From UBA6522 sp965205045 (GTDB taxonomy: Bacteria; Pseudomonadota; Gammaproteobacteria; Steroidobacterales; Rariloculaceae): DNA of 64,000 bases. Positions 28,201 to 35,561 of the stretch are shown here, in pieces. Position 1 is the stretch's first letter. The number at the start of each line of letters is the position of its first letter. The translations under genes were made by a program, and so were the position numbers. The notes below the pieces were generated by a model. That model was not told the DNA's origin. It saw nothing but the letters and a program-made list of their open reading frames with translations, and did not search any database. The DNA lies in contig OZ242031.1 in the NCBI GenBank assembly GCA_965205045.1, positions 2,728,001-2,792,000 of the forward strand. The letters run 5' to 3'.

Positions 28201-30438
28201 GGTGCCGGTGGGCGTGCCCGAGACGCTGCCCGACGAGGACGCGGTCACCCCGGCGGGCAGTCCGCCGACGGTGTGGGCGAGCGGGGCGACCCCGCCGGCG
28301 GCGGCCACGCCGAAGGGCACGATGGCCCGGTTCTGCGTCCAGTTCTTCGAGGACAGGACCGGGAGCCGGAGCGGGTCGTAGGTTGTCCAGTCGAAGCTCA
28401 GGGTGTCGGTGTCCCCGTCCACATCCGTCACGGTGATCGTGGCGGTGCCGGCGGCGGCCCAGAGCGGGGTGCCGGAGATCGAGCGGGCGGAGGACATGGA
28501 CACGCCGCGGGGCAGTCCGGCGGCGGCGTAGCGCAGGGGCGGGTTGCCGCCGCTGGCCGCGGGCACGGCGGGAGCCCGCAGGGCCGAACCGGTGACCCAA
28601 TACTGATCGGTGACCGCCGCGGCGCCGAAATCCGGCATCAGGTCCTCGGGACTGACGGTCCAGTCGAATGACAGCGTGTCGGTGTCCCCGTCGTAGTCGC
28701 GCACGGTGACGGTGGCGGCGCCGGAGCCCGCGGCCGTGGGGGTGCCGGAGACGCGCCGTGTGCTGAGCATGCGCACCCCGTCGGGCAGTCCGGCGGCGGC
28801 GTAGCGCAGGCGCGGGTTGCCGCCGCTGGCCGCCGGCGCGGTGAACCTCGGGATGGCGGTGTTCTGCGTCCAGGATTTGGCGGCGACCGAGGCGGTGCCG
28901 AAGTCCGGCATCGGGTCGGCCACGGTCCAGTTGAAATCCAGCGTGGCGGTGTCCCCGTCGGCGTCCCTCGCCGTGACGGTGGCGGTGCCGGAGCTGGCGT
29001 CGGAGCCTGTGGGGTAGCCCGAGACCCGCCGCGTGGAGGATGCCATCCGCACGCCCGGGGGCAGCCCGCTGACGGAGTACCTCAGCGTGCCGTCGCCGCC
29101 GCGGGCCGCGGGCACCGTGAACGCCGCGATCGAGGCGCGCAGCGTCCAGCTTTTGTCCGATACCGTGGCGTCGCCGAACGAGGGCGCGAGGTCCTCGTTC
29201 ACGGTCCAGTCGAAGGACAGCGTGTCGGTGTCCCCGTCGCTGTCGGTGACGGTGACGGTGGCGGTGCCGGAGCCGGCCGCCGTGGGGGTGCCGGAGACGC
29301 GTCGGGCGGCGGACATCGTCACCCCGCCGGGCAGGCCGGTGGCGGCGTATCCCAGCGGGGAGTTGCCGCCGCTGGCCGCGGGCACGTAGAAGGCGGCGAT
29401 GGGCTGACCCACCCTCCAGGACTTGCCGGAGACCGGGGCGTCGCCGAAGTCCGGCATCGGGTCCACCACGGTCCAGTCGAAGGACAGCGTGTCGGTGTCC
29501 CCGTCGGCGTCGGCGGCCGTCACCGTGAAGGTGCCCGAACCGGCCTCGGTGGGCCGGCCCAGCACCACCCGGGTGGTTGTCAGGAACCTCACCCCGGCGG
29601 GCAGCCCGCTGCCCGAGTAGGTCAGGCGCCCGTCGCCCCCGGTGGCCGCGGGCACGTTGACGAAGGTGATGTGGGTGTTCAGCGTCCAGGACTGGTCCGC
29701 AATCGTCGCGTCGCCGAAGTCCGGCATCAGGTCGGGCGTCGCCGGCGCCGCCACCGTCCAGGCGAAGCTCAACGTGTCGGTGTCCCCGTCCTTGTCGCGC
29801 ACCGTCACGGTGGCGCTGCCCATGCCGGCGGCGGTGGGGGTGCCGGAGACCGAGCGGGCGCTGGACATGCTCACCCCGGCGGGCAGCCCGCTGGCGGTGT
29901 AGCTCAACGGTGAATTGCCGCCGGTGGCCGCGGGCACGGTGAAGGCGGCGATGGGCGAGTTCCGCGTCCAGCCCTTCGCCGCCACCGTGGCGGTGCCGAA
30001 GTCCGGCATCGGGTCGGCCGGCGAAGGCGGCGTCACCGTGACCGACAGCGAACCGCCGAGGTTGGAGCAGGGGTTCGAATCCACGAGCTCGCCCGCCCTG
30101 ATCAGCAGGATCAGCGCGCAGGACTGCAGCTGATACGTGTACGTGCCGGGGGGTTGATCGGTGAACGACCGGCTGACCGGGCCGCGGCCCAGGCTGTAGG
30201 TGTTGCTGGCGCCGCCGGGCGCGGTCTCCACCAGCCTGTAGGTGTGGAAGCGGCGCGGGTTGCCGACGGTGACGTCCGCCGCCAGCGCCGGCGGCGAGGC
30301 GTCGCTGACGGTGTAGCTGCCGGTGGTGGAGGGGTTGGGGCTGGCGCTGAGCGCGCCGAGCGCGGGGCCGGCCATCAACGTGCCGAAGGCGAGTGAGGCG
30401 ATAACTGGAATGATCGTCCTTGATCGGGTCGGGGTCAT
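25243..30438 (-). CDS. Giant exported Ig-repeat protein with C-terminal HEVTH zincin-like motif
   Basis: 1,731 residues from an ATG preceded by GGAGG. A signal peptide (IIPVIASLAFGTLMAGPALG) leads to an N-terminal domain and then about 11 putative-Ig repeats of 85-90 residues, each with PDFG..., SGLPAGV, VSGTPTAAGSG and DGDTDTLSF elements (He_PIG type). Next comes an FG-GAP-like stretch (LVLNDVNLDGFVDVLVRG), then a variable C-terminal region with ILHEVTHTCQLLCEG near residue 1,610, an HExxH metalloprotease-type signature. The N-terminal ~770 residues nearly match the protein encoded from 39960. The frame is open a further 128 codons upstream through the leader, with another ATG near 30783, but the signal peptide decides the start. 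Probably a type II-secreted or surface protein. Confidence 0.8.
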   Translation of the reverse strand: MTPTRSRTIIPVIASLAFGTLMAGPALGALSASPNPSTTGSYTVSDASPPALAADVTVGNPRRFHTYRLVETAPGGASNTYSLGRGPVSRSFTDQPPGTYTYQLQSCALILLIRAGELVDSNPCSNLGGSLSVTVTPPSPADPMPDFGTATVAAKGWTRNSPIAAFTVPAATGGNSPLSYTASGLPAGVSMSSARSVSGTPTAAGMGSATVTVRDKDGDTDTLSFAWTVAAPATPDLMPDFGDATIADQSWTLNTHITFVNVPAATGGDGRLTYSGSGLPAGVRFLTTTRVVLGRPTEAGSGTFTVTAADADGDTDTLSFDWTVVDPMPDFGDAPVSGKSWRVGQPIAAFYVPAASGGNSPLGYAATGLPGGVTMSAARRVSGTPTAAGSGTATVTVTDSDGDTDTLSFDWTVNEDLAPSFGDATVSDKSWTLRASIAAFTVPAARGGDGTLRYSVSGLPPGVRMASSTRRVSGYPTGSDASSGTATVTARDADGDTATLDFNWTVADPMPDFGTASVAAKSWTQNTAIPRFTAPAASGGNPRLRYAAAGLPDGVRMLSTRRVSGTPTAAGSGAATVTVRDYDGDTDTLSFDWTVSPEDLMPDFGAAAVTDQYWVTGSALRAPAVPAASGGNPPLRYAAAGLPRGVSMSSARSISGTPLWAAAGTATITVTDVDGDTDTLSFDWTTYDPLRLPVLSSKNWTQNRAIVPFGVAAAGGVAPLAHTVGGLPAGVTASSSGSVSGTPTGTGSGTATVSVTDAIGNAQSGSFTWRVAAEPVDRTPSFATVSVPAKSWTRHDAIAAFTVPAATGGDGTLTYSATGLPYGLTMSAARQVSGTPLFAGSGTATITARDTDGDTDTLTFDWSVAATDLMPDYSSASVPQPSWARSQAIAAFTVPAASGGNTPLSYTATGLPSGIAMSAARTMSGTPANEGTGTATVTVTDADGDTDTFKFDWRVVAEDLTPAFGSTTIPNRNWVAGKDIAPFTAPAATGGNAPLLHGAHGLPAGVVMLESLQVQGAPTATGSGTATVAARDADGDLVTVSFDWSVTADAQPSFSSMISGQSWTAGRAIAPLTVPSASGGNGTLSYGASGLPAGVTLSPTLQLSGTPLATGSGTATVTARDADGDTATLTFHWSATLPDGTGTVLSVSPNPTASANYTVSGAYTGTRSYIDFTLYETNPWGDVTPFRHASVPFTQAIASRLDGTYTYRLEGCYLKQYQNYREAHEVCETVGDPLAVTVDGPDPDSVGTQLGYTFQARVNSTSPATATMLFIDRTSSAAGGGVFQDIVLRKTTTGFELVAPSSVSGSPPSGWSVASTVDLVLNDVNLDGFVDVLVRGLGGAITGALDQIVYAPGRTGGSPTILTAVDSSLKNFLSEVGSWTQNPMFFQQHQETAVATITIYRENCFIDERRRYCRSYPIYVLERSGVRYTNKSSEAREFARQFTVSNGKINPDVTLGSQQARKLSGILEDVLGVKFFNANLERSCPQTQTMLVFDQFEIWCDNVTAFGRMIIDHMVGTDRKVKDAPQPGRGLNNEEIEFLEGYGPLESGTFSYDEVRIVPRSREFFRDNDSTHSRAYVTSTEPHIVNVRNSDYKESYDPANIEDVESLGAILHEVTHTCQLLCEGWKHGRHPMEKGMQYLYRVLNTPMNTDLNFEVLGPDQQAEIIHDRMRTNEGLQPARPGNVLMECVEMEQPPRTGCVNDVERAVAVSVMRDELNGLSIPGAAKVPPDSE

Positions 30439-31108
30439 GGCGCGTCCTCCGTGACAGGCGCTCGTTGAAAGAGGGGACAAGAGGGCCGATGCCGCGCGGG
30501 TCCGGCATCGGCCGGGGGCCGGGGAACGCGGCCCGTTCGCGCGCGGGCGCGCCGTCGGGGACGGCGGCCTCGGCGAGATGGGGCGGGACGGGAAGGATGC
30601 GGCGAACGCCGCCCGGGGCACGCGCCGGGCAACCGCCCGGGCGTGCGAACACGGTTCAGGCTGCCGCACGGCGGGACCGCGCCGCGCGATCCCCCGCCCG
30701 AGGGCCCGGATGAATGGAAAACGCCGCGCCCCGAACGGGCCCGGCAGGGAACAAAGTGCCGATCCGCGGCGCCGGCGCGCGTTCATCCCTGAACCTCCCG
30801 GGGCGCCCCTGCGGGGGGCCATCCCCTGTGGACTTCCTGTCCTGTTGTCCGGCTCGCCGGGGCGTCGGCGCCCGCTTCGGGCGGACGCGCTCCCGGCGGC
30901 CGGGCGGAAAACTAACCGCCCGGAAACGCGCTGTCAAGACTTGAAATCGCGCCACCGCCGCGGCAGCGCGCGCCCGCGTGCACGCGCGGGGCCGCGCCCG
31001 GCAATGGGCTGCGACCGGCAGATGAGGAACCCGGAACGAATCTCCCCGCCGCCGCGACGTTGCAGCCCGCCGGTGGATCGCCACCCCGCCAGGGACTGCG
31101 ACCTGCAA
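28110..31108. repeat. Left arm of a ~3-kb inverted repeat
   Basis: The reverse complement of this stretch closely matches 39309-42290. It includes an upstream segment, the promoter and leader, the start of the giant gene, its signal peptide and the first seven Ig-type units. Similarity fades at the AEPVD/TEPVD segment. Identity is near complete over much of the leader and N-terminus, with patches of change inside repeats 1-5, a pattern suggesting gene conversion. Boundaries are by eye. Confidence 0.8.
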
Positions 31109-31203
31109 GGAGGTTTCACAGTGATCTCGGATCATGTCGCCATCGACTGCAATGCGAGCGCAGTCGTGCCAATGACGCAGCGTCGATCACAAACCGTTGC
31201 AAG
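30439..31203. other. Long untranslated region of the left giant gene and spacer to gspD
   Basis: 765 bp without a convincing gene. From right to left it holds the outer end of the inverted repeat (to about 31108), the promoter and structured leader A (30781-30937), and about 340 bp of very GC-rich sequence to the ribosome site at 30438. That last part is open in the gene frame and encodes an Arg/Pro-rich stretch that I regard as untranslated. Confidence 0.5.
30781..30937 (-). promoter_or_regulatory. Leader A: promoter, nested hairpins and CsrA-like hairpin
   Basis: On the reverse strand, TTGACA (30937-30932), 17 bp, TAGTTT (30914-30909), then a leader nearly identical to leader C and ending in GTTCAGGGATGAAC (30794-30781). 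That last element forms a 5-bp stem with a GGGA loop, close to the CsrA consensus RUACARGGAUGU. The giant gene begins about 340 nt further on. See leader C for the full stem list. Confidence 0.65.
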
Positions 31204-33141
31204 CTACCGTACTCCAGCCTCGCCCTGAGGAGCGGGACCCGGCGCGGACGCTTCCTCGAGCGCCGGCAACGTCGGACGGATCTCGTCGCGCATCAGCGGT
31301 ACGCCGGCCGCGCCCTGCTCAAGCTGCAGGCCGCGGATGTGGCGGTACTTGGCGTCCGTCTGGAACGCGGCTTGCGCGCTGTCGCGCAGGATGGTCGGGC
31401 GGATGAACACCATCAGGTTCGTTTTCTTCAGTTCCGTCGAGCGGGACCGGAACAGCGCCCCCACGCCGGGCACGCGGCCCAGCAGCGGCACGCGCTGCTC
31501 GACCTCCCGCAACTGATCGTCGATCAGCCCGCCGAGCACCAGAATGGCGCCGTCCTGCACGAACACGGACGTGCGGATGCTTCTCCGGTCGGTGACGAGA
31601 TCCACCGCGCCCTGCACGCCCTGGCTGATGCTGGAGGTCTCCTGCTCGATCACCAGTTTCACGCCGGAGCCCTCGTTGATCTGGGGCGTGATCATCAGCC
31701 GCGTGCCGACCGGCGTGCGGTTGATGGTCTGAAAGGGGTTCACATTCCCGGTGGCGGTGCCGGCCGCGCTGTACCGCCCGGTCAGGAACGGCACTTCGCT
31801 GCCCACTTCGATCTGCGCTTCCTCGTTGTCCAGCGTCACGATGGTGGGCGTGGCGATGATGTTCGTGGAGGCGTCGCCCGCCAGCGCCGTGAGCACGGCC
31901 GCCCAACTGGAGCTTGAATCTCCGACGCGCCCGACGGCGGAAACCACGCCTTCGGGAACGGAGGTTGCGACGCTTGCTTCGGCGCTTCCCGCCAGAGGGG
32001 CCAACTGAAATATGCCCGGCGCGGAGGAGGGAAAATTGGTGCCCGCGACGGGGTTGTTCTCGTACGCGCCGGCCAGCGCCCAGGTCACGCCGAGTTCGTT
32101 GGCGCGGTTCTCCGTCAGTTCCACGATGATGGCGTCGACCTGCACCTGCGCGCGGGGAATGTCGAGCTTGTCGATGACCGCGTTCATGTCCAGAAGGATC
32201 CTCGCCGGGGCGCTGATGATGAGGGAATTGGTGCCGGGGTCCGCCCACAGGTTGATCGGCTCGGGACCGGCGGCGCCCTCGCCGGCGAACTGCGCCTGAA
32301 GGTTGATTGCGAGCGTCTCGGCGTCGGCGTAGTTCAGGTACCGCACATGGGCGTCGCCGCCCTCTCCGGACGGGGTGTCCAGGTGCGCGATCAGCGCCCG
32401 GTAGCGCAACCGGCGGTTGAGCGGGCCGTGGACGAGCAGCGTGTTGGTGCGGTTGTCCGCGGCCACCTGAAGAGCGGGCAGGCCCTCCGCGGTCTCGGCC
32501 TGGTTCAGAATGCCGAGCATCGAGACGACTTCGCCGGCCGAGGCGTTTTCGAGCCGCACGACCTCGAACGCGGACTCCGACGCGGTGTCCATGCGGTCGA
32601 TGATGGACAGCAGGCGGTTCACGTTTGCTCCGCGGTCGGCGACGATCAGGGTGTTGGTCCCCGGGTGCGCGGCCAGGTGCGCGTACTGCGGCATCAGCGG
32701 GCGCAGCAGCGGCACGAGCTGGGCCGCGCCCACGTTTTGCAGTTCGACGATGCGCGTCGCGATGCGGTCCGCGCCCTCTCCCCCGGCCACCGCCGGGTGA
32801 ACCCGCGCGTTCGCGTCGGGCACGATCTTGATGACCTCCCCGGACTCGAACGCGACGAACCCGTGCACGGCGAGCGTGGCCAGGAACGCCTCGTAGAACG
32901 CCCCGGGCGACATCGGGGAATTGGACAGGAACGTGACCTGTCCGGTCACGCGGGGATCGACGAGGAAATTCCGCCCCGTCACCTCCCCCACCGCCTCCAC
33001 GATCCGGCGCAGGTCCGCGTCCCGGTAGTTGGGCATGATTTCAAGATCCTGGGTTTGCGCGCCGGTGTATGCGCTCATCGTGAGCAACGCCGTTGCCATG
33101 ACAGCCAGGAGGAGGGAACGGCATTGAATGAGCGGTGGCAT
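31204..33141 (-). CDS. gspD: Type II secretion secretin GspD
   Basis: The outer-membrane channel of the type II secretion system, 645 residues. The ATG chosen follows CCAGGAG and leads to a signal peptide (LLLAVMATALLTMSAYTGAQ). The N0 domain (IMPNYRDADLRRIVEAVGEV) and repeated N1-N3 domains (VVRLENASAGEVVSML, VRYLNYADAETLAINL) are followed by the secretin core, including VEVGSEVPFLTGRY-type and GTRLMITPQI strands and VLGGLIDD. It is 32 bp downstream of gspC on the same strand. No other gsp genes are in the window, so the rest of the machine must be encoded elsewhere. Confidence 0.95.
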   Translation of the reverse strand: MPPLIQCRSLLLAVMATALLTMSAYTGAQTQDLEIMPNYRDADLRRIVEAVGEVTGRNFLVDPRVTGQVTFLSNSPMSPGAFYEAFLATLAVHGFVAFESGEVIKIVPDANARVHPAVAGGEGADRIATRIVELQNVGAAQLVPLLRPLMPQYAHLAAHPGTNTLIVADRGANVNRLLSIIDRMDTASESAFEVVRLENASAGEVVSMLGILNQAETAEGLPALQVAADNRTNTLLVHGPLNRRLRYRALIAHLDTPSGEGGDAHVRYLNYADAETLAINLQAQFAGEGAAGPEPINLWADPGTNSLIISAPARILLDMNAVIDKLDIPRAQVQVDAIIVELTENRANELGVTWALAGAYENNPVAGTNFPSSAPGIFQLAPLAGSAEASVATSVPEGVVSAVGRVGDSSSSWAAVLTALAGDASTNIIATPTIVTLDNEEAQIEVGSEVPFLTGRYSAAGTATGNVNPFQTINRTPVGTRLMITPQINEGSGVKLVIEQETSSISQGVQGAVDLVTDRRSIRTSVFVQDGAILVLGGLIDDQLREVEQRVPLLGRVPGVGALFRSRSTELKKTNLMVFIRPTILRDSAQAAFQTDAKYRHIRGLQLEQGAAGVPLMRDEIRPTLPALEEASAPGPAPQGEAGVR

Positions 33142-33173
33142 GGAAGTCTCCTGGAAGGGGTGGGGGATGCGGT

Positions 33174-34187
33174 TCACGGGACGTTCCCGGCGGCCTGTAC
33201 AACGGATGTATCGACGGTCAAAACCCGGGGCGAGCCGTCGCGGATGAGGACGAGGTTGGCCTGCGAGGATTCGGCGAGGCGTTCGAAAACCTCAGGGGCC
33301 TGGCCCGGCTCGCGCAGCGCGGCGCCGTTGATCTCGGTCACCACGTCTCCGGGCTCGAACCCCAGGGCCTCGAACGGCGCCGGACCGCCGCGCGGATTGA
33401 GCCGGAAACCCACCATCGTGCCCTGCTCGACATGGGGCACTGCGTGCGCGATCCGGCTCAACCGCAGCGCGTCGCCGCTCGGAGCCGTTTCCGGCGAGGA
33501 CGGCGATGCGGCTGCGCCCAGAGGCGCGAACGGATTGGGCGCGGCGGCGGTGAACCCTAGACTGTTGTCGGCAGGCTCGCTTCGGGGCAGGCGAAGCGTC
33601 TGGAACCGGCCGGCAACGTCGAGGATCACCCGGTCGGCGTGAATCGCCCGCAGCACGGCGCCGCCCGCGCCCTCGATCTCCTCGTTCACCGAGTAGGTTC
33701 TTTCGACCCCGCCGTTGGCGATGACCGCCACCCCGAACCCCTCCGCCCGCGCCCCGGACACCGTGGCACTGAGCGACAGGTCCAGTTGCGTCTCGGGCGC
33801 CTCCAGCGGCTGCACCGCCGGCCCGGCCGGTTGTTCGACATGCTCGCCGAAAAGGTCCGCGTCCACGATGCGCTGGATGTGCGCGACCGGGGATTGCGGG
33901 GGCGCCGGGAGCGTGGCGGCATTGATGACCGGCGCCGGCGCGTCCGATGCCGCGCCCGGAACGAGCGCCCAGGTGATGCCGGCGAGCTGCCGGGCCAGCA
34001 CCAGGATCAGTGTCAGACTCGCCACGCCCGACAGCGCGCGGTTGGCCCGGTGCCCCCAATGGCTTTGCGGGCGGTGGGGCTTAGTTTGGCGGCGTCGAAG
34101 CAACCGCCGCAGGCGGGGCGGGCGCCATGAAAAGACCCGCCGCGCCCAGGCGGCGCGCGCCCACCGAAGCACCTTGTGATCGTCCAT
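33174..34187 (-). CDS. gspC: Type II secretion inner-membrane protein GspC with PDZ domain
   Basis: 337 residues. An Arg-rich cytoplasmic N-terminus precedes one membrane span (ALSGVASLTLILVLARQLAG), the HR homology region (IVDADLFGE, then LSLSATVSGARAEGFGVAVI), a Pro-rich linker and a C-terminal PDZ domain (GFRLNPRGGPAPFEALGFEPG). GspC links the inner-membrane platform to GspD and helps select substrates, which fits the large secreted proteins encoded on both sides. A CsrA-like element lies just before its start codon. Confidence 0.88.
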   Translation of the reverse strand: MDDHKVLRWARAAWARRVFSWRPPRLRRLLRRRQTKPHRPQSHWGHRANRALSGVASLTLILVLARQLAGITWALVPGAASDAPAPVINAATLPAPPQSPVAHIQRIVDADLFGEHVEQPAGPAVQPLEAPETQLDLSLSATVSGARAEGFGVAVIANGGVERTYSVNEEIEGAGGAVLRAIHADRVILDVAGRFQTLRLPRSEPADNSLGFTAAAPNPFAPLGAAASPSSPETAPSGDALRLSRIAHAVPHVEQGTMVGFRLNPRGGPAPFEALGFEPGDVVTEINGAALREPGQAPEVFERLAESSQANLVLIRDGSPRVLTVDTSVVQAAGNVP

Positions 34188-34196
34188 GATCGCGTT

Positions 34197-34206
34197 TCAT
34201 CCCTGA
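34197..34206 (-). promoter_or_regulatory. CsrA-like GGA element ahead of gspC
   Basis: Reverse-strand TCAGGGATGA lies 9-18 nt upstream of the gspC start. It shares CAGGGATGA with the hairpin at the end of leaders A, B and C and could form a short TCA/TGA stem around GGGA. By position it would overlap the ribosome-binding region. A shorter stem than the others, so weaker evidence. Confidence 0.4.
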
Positions 34207-34422
34207 TTGTGTGCGTCCGGCACAGTGTCCGGCCCGTCGTCGCGGCTCAGGCACCAGAGATGCCGGTTCCGGCAGCCGGTAGGCTCGGCGACGCATTGTA
34301 CCCGAACCCCTGCGGGGGACAATCCCCTTGCGAGAAACAATCCCCGCTGGTAATCGCCGACTGGCGGGTTGTGAGCGTCATCACGCGGGAATCCAGGTAC
34401 GGAGATAAGAAAACAGGGGGGG

Positions 34423-34569
34423 TTGACAGCCGTTCGTGCGGCCGGTAACGTGCCGCTCCGGTCGTCGGGGGCGCCCGCCCGCAGGAAGCGGGCACAGGAT
34501 GCCCCGGCGTACCGGAGCATTGGACAAGACGTCGGAAGGGGATCGCTCCCCGGAGGTTCAGGGATGAAC
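34423..34569 (+). promoter_or_regulatory. Leader B: promoter, nested hairpins and CsrA-like hairpin
   Basis: TTGACA (34423-34428), 17 bp, TAACGT (34446-34451). The leader then folds as GCTCCGGT (34455-34462) with ACCGGAGC (34511-34518), enclosing CGTCGGGGGC (34463-34472) with GCCCCGGCG (34501-34509) and GCCCGC (34473-34478) with GCGGGC (34488-34493). A GGAC-type hairpin follows, then GGGGA/TCCCC with a TCGC loop (34538-34551), GGAGG, and GTTCAGGGATGAAC (34556-34569). The stems differ in sequence from leaders A/C but keep the same order, as expected for a conserved RNA. What it drives is decayed. Confidence 0.6.
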
Positions 34570-35085
34570 GCATGTCCGTCGACGGGGTTTCCCGCGCCGC
34601 GGTTCTGTGCGGTCAAATCGGTTGCGGCGTTCAGGCAGGCACATGGCGCCTGCCGGTGCTTACTGCCTTGGCCCCGCCCCGCCGGTTCTCCCGGCTGGAA
34701 GGGAACGCCCGAGGTTGACGCGCCCGCCGCACCCCGGCAACCAGTCCCGCGTCCAAGGCGCCCTCGGCGGCCACCGGCTGGCGGACAACCCACCCCGTCA
34801 GCGCAACACCATCGAAACACCCGGGCGAAGTGAATTGGGCGCCGGGCCGCCGCCACGGCGGTCACGGACGATGACGGGCGTTACCGCCTGAACGCGCCGC
34901 TCGATGCCGAGGCGACCGTCACGGTTGGCGCCGAACTCGGCGGGGACGAAACGGACCCGCTGGCGCGGGTGCTGGACAACACGCGCGGCGGGGAACAGTA
35001 CAAGCTGACCGCAGCTCCCTTCGACACGGATGATGCGGCGGCAGGCCGCGCGGGTCACCGTACCCGTACCGGGTTTACGGCGTGA
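34564..35085 (+). pseudogene. Decayed gene behind leader B
   Basis: From the ATG inside the leader B hairpin, one frame runs to a TGA at 34831-34833. In the same frame it then continues as a protein-like segment (DDDGRYRLNAPLDAEATVTV ... TRGGEQYKLTAAPFDTDDAA) to TGA 35083-35085. The second part has the look of a carbohydrate-binding or Ig-type repeat protein. The first part is Arg/Pro-rich like the untranslated segments behind leaders A and C. Probably the residue of a third giant-type gene, reduced to its leader and a fragment. Confidence 0.4.
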
Positions 35086-35261
35086 AAACCCATAAGCCGG
35101 AGCGCCAGGACATCGCCCGGAAGGCGCAACGCCAACCGTAGTGCTTGAACCCGGCCCGGCGAGCGGATGCGGGCCGCCTGAAGATCAAGACCGGGGCATT
35201 CTTCACCGCGACAACTCGGTATAATCGCGGCTGAACGGGCGGGCCGAGAAGGAGTTTGGCG

Positions 35262-35465
35262 ATGCTGATTTTGACGCGCAGGGTGGGCGAAACCGTGGTG
35301 ATCGGACGGGATGTCACGATCGACGTGATCGGGGTGAAGGGCAACCAGGTGCGCCTGGGAATCGACGCCCCCGCCGATGTCGCTGTGCACCGGGGCGAGG
35401 TCGCCGACCGCATCCGGCTCGGGGAATCGGCCTCCGGGGACGCGAAAGACGCGCCAGTCCGTTGA
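35262..35465 (+). CDS. csrA: Carbon storage regulator CsrA/RsmA
   Basis: A 67-residue RNA-binding dimer that represses or stabilises mRNAs by gripping GGA in hairpin loops. The family opening MLILTRRVGETVVIG, the core GVKGNQVRLGIDAP and VAVHRGEVADRI are all present. The ATG used is preceded by GAAGGAG; a TTG two codons earlier is in frame but is not the family start. A TATAAT lies at 35220-35225. It is encoded between leaders B and C, which carry CsrA-like hairpins, and near gspC, so local control is plausible. Substitution of the common E/K positions near VAVHR is minor. Confidence 0.95.
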   Translation: MLILTRRVGETVVIGRDVTIDVIGVKGNQVRLGIDAPADVAVHRGEVADRIRLGESASGDAKDAPVR

Positions 35466-35561
35466 CGATTTCCCGTGGCTGGTCAGGCGCACGCGGGCGG
35501 GCGCCGGTATCGGGCGCGGTTACGGCGCGTACCGGTCGGGCGCTAACGCGCAGCCACAGTG

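Noticed and set aside
26486..30652. 1,388-residue reverse-strand ORF
   Set aside because: Alternative frame of the Ig-repeat giant gene; low-complexity Arg/His/Gly translation.
34831..34833. TGA in the relic behind leader B as a second Sec codon
   Set aside because: No redox motif around it (NTRAK before, IGRR after) and no SECIS-like hairpin at the right distance that I can see.
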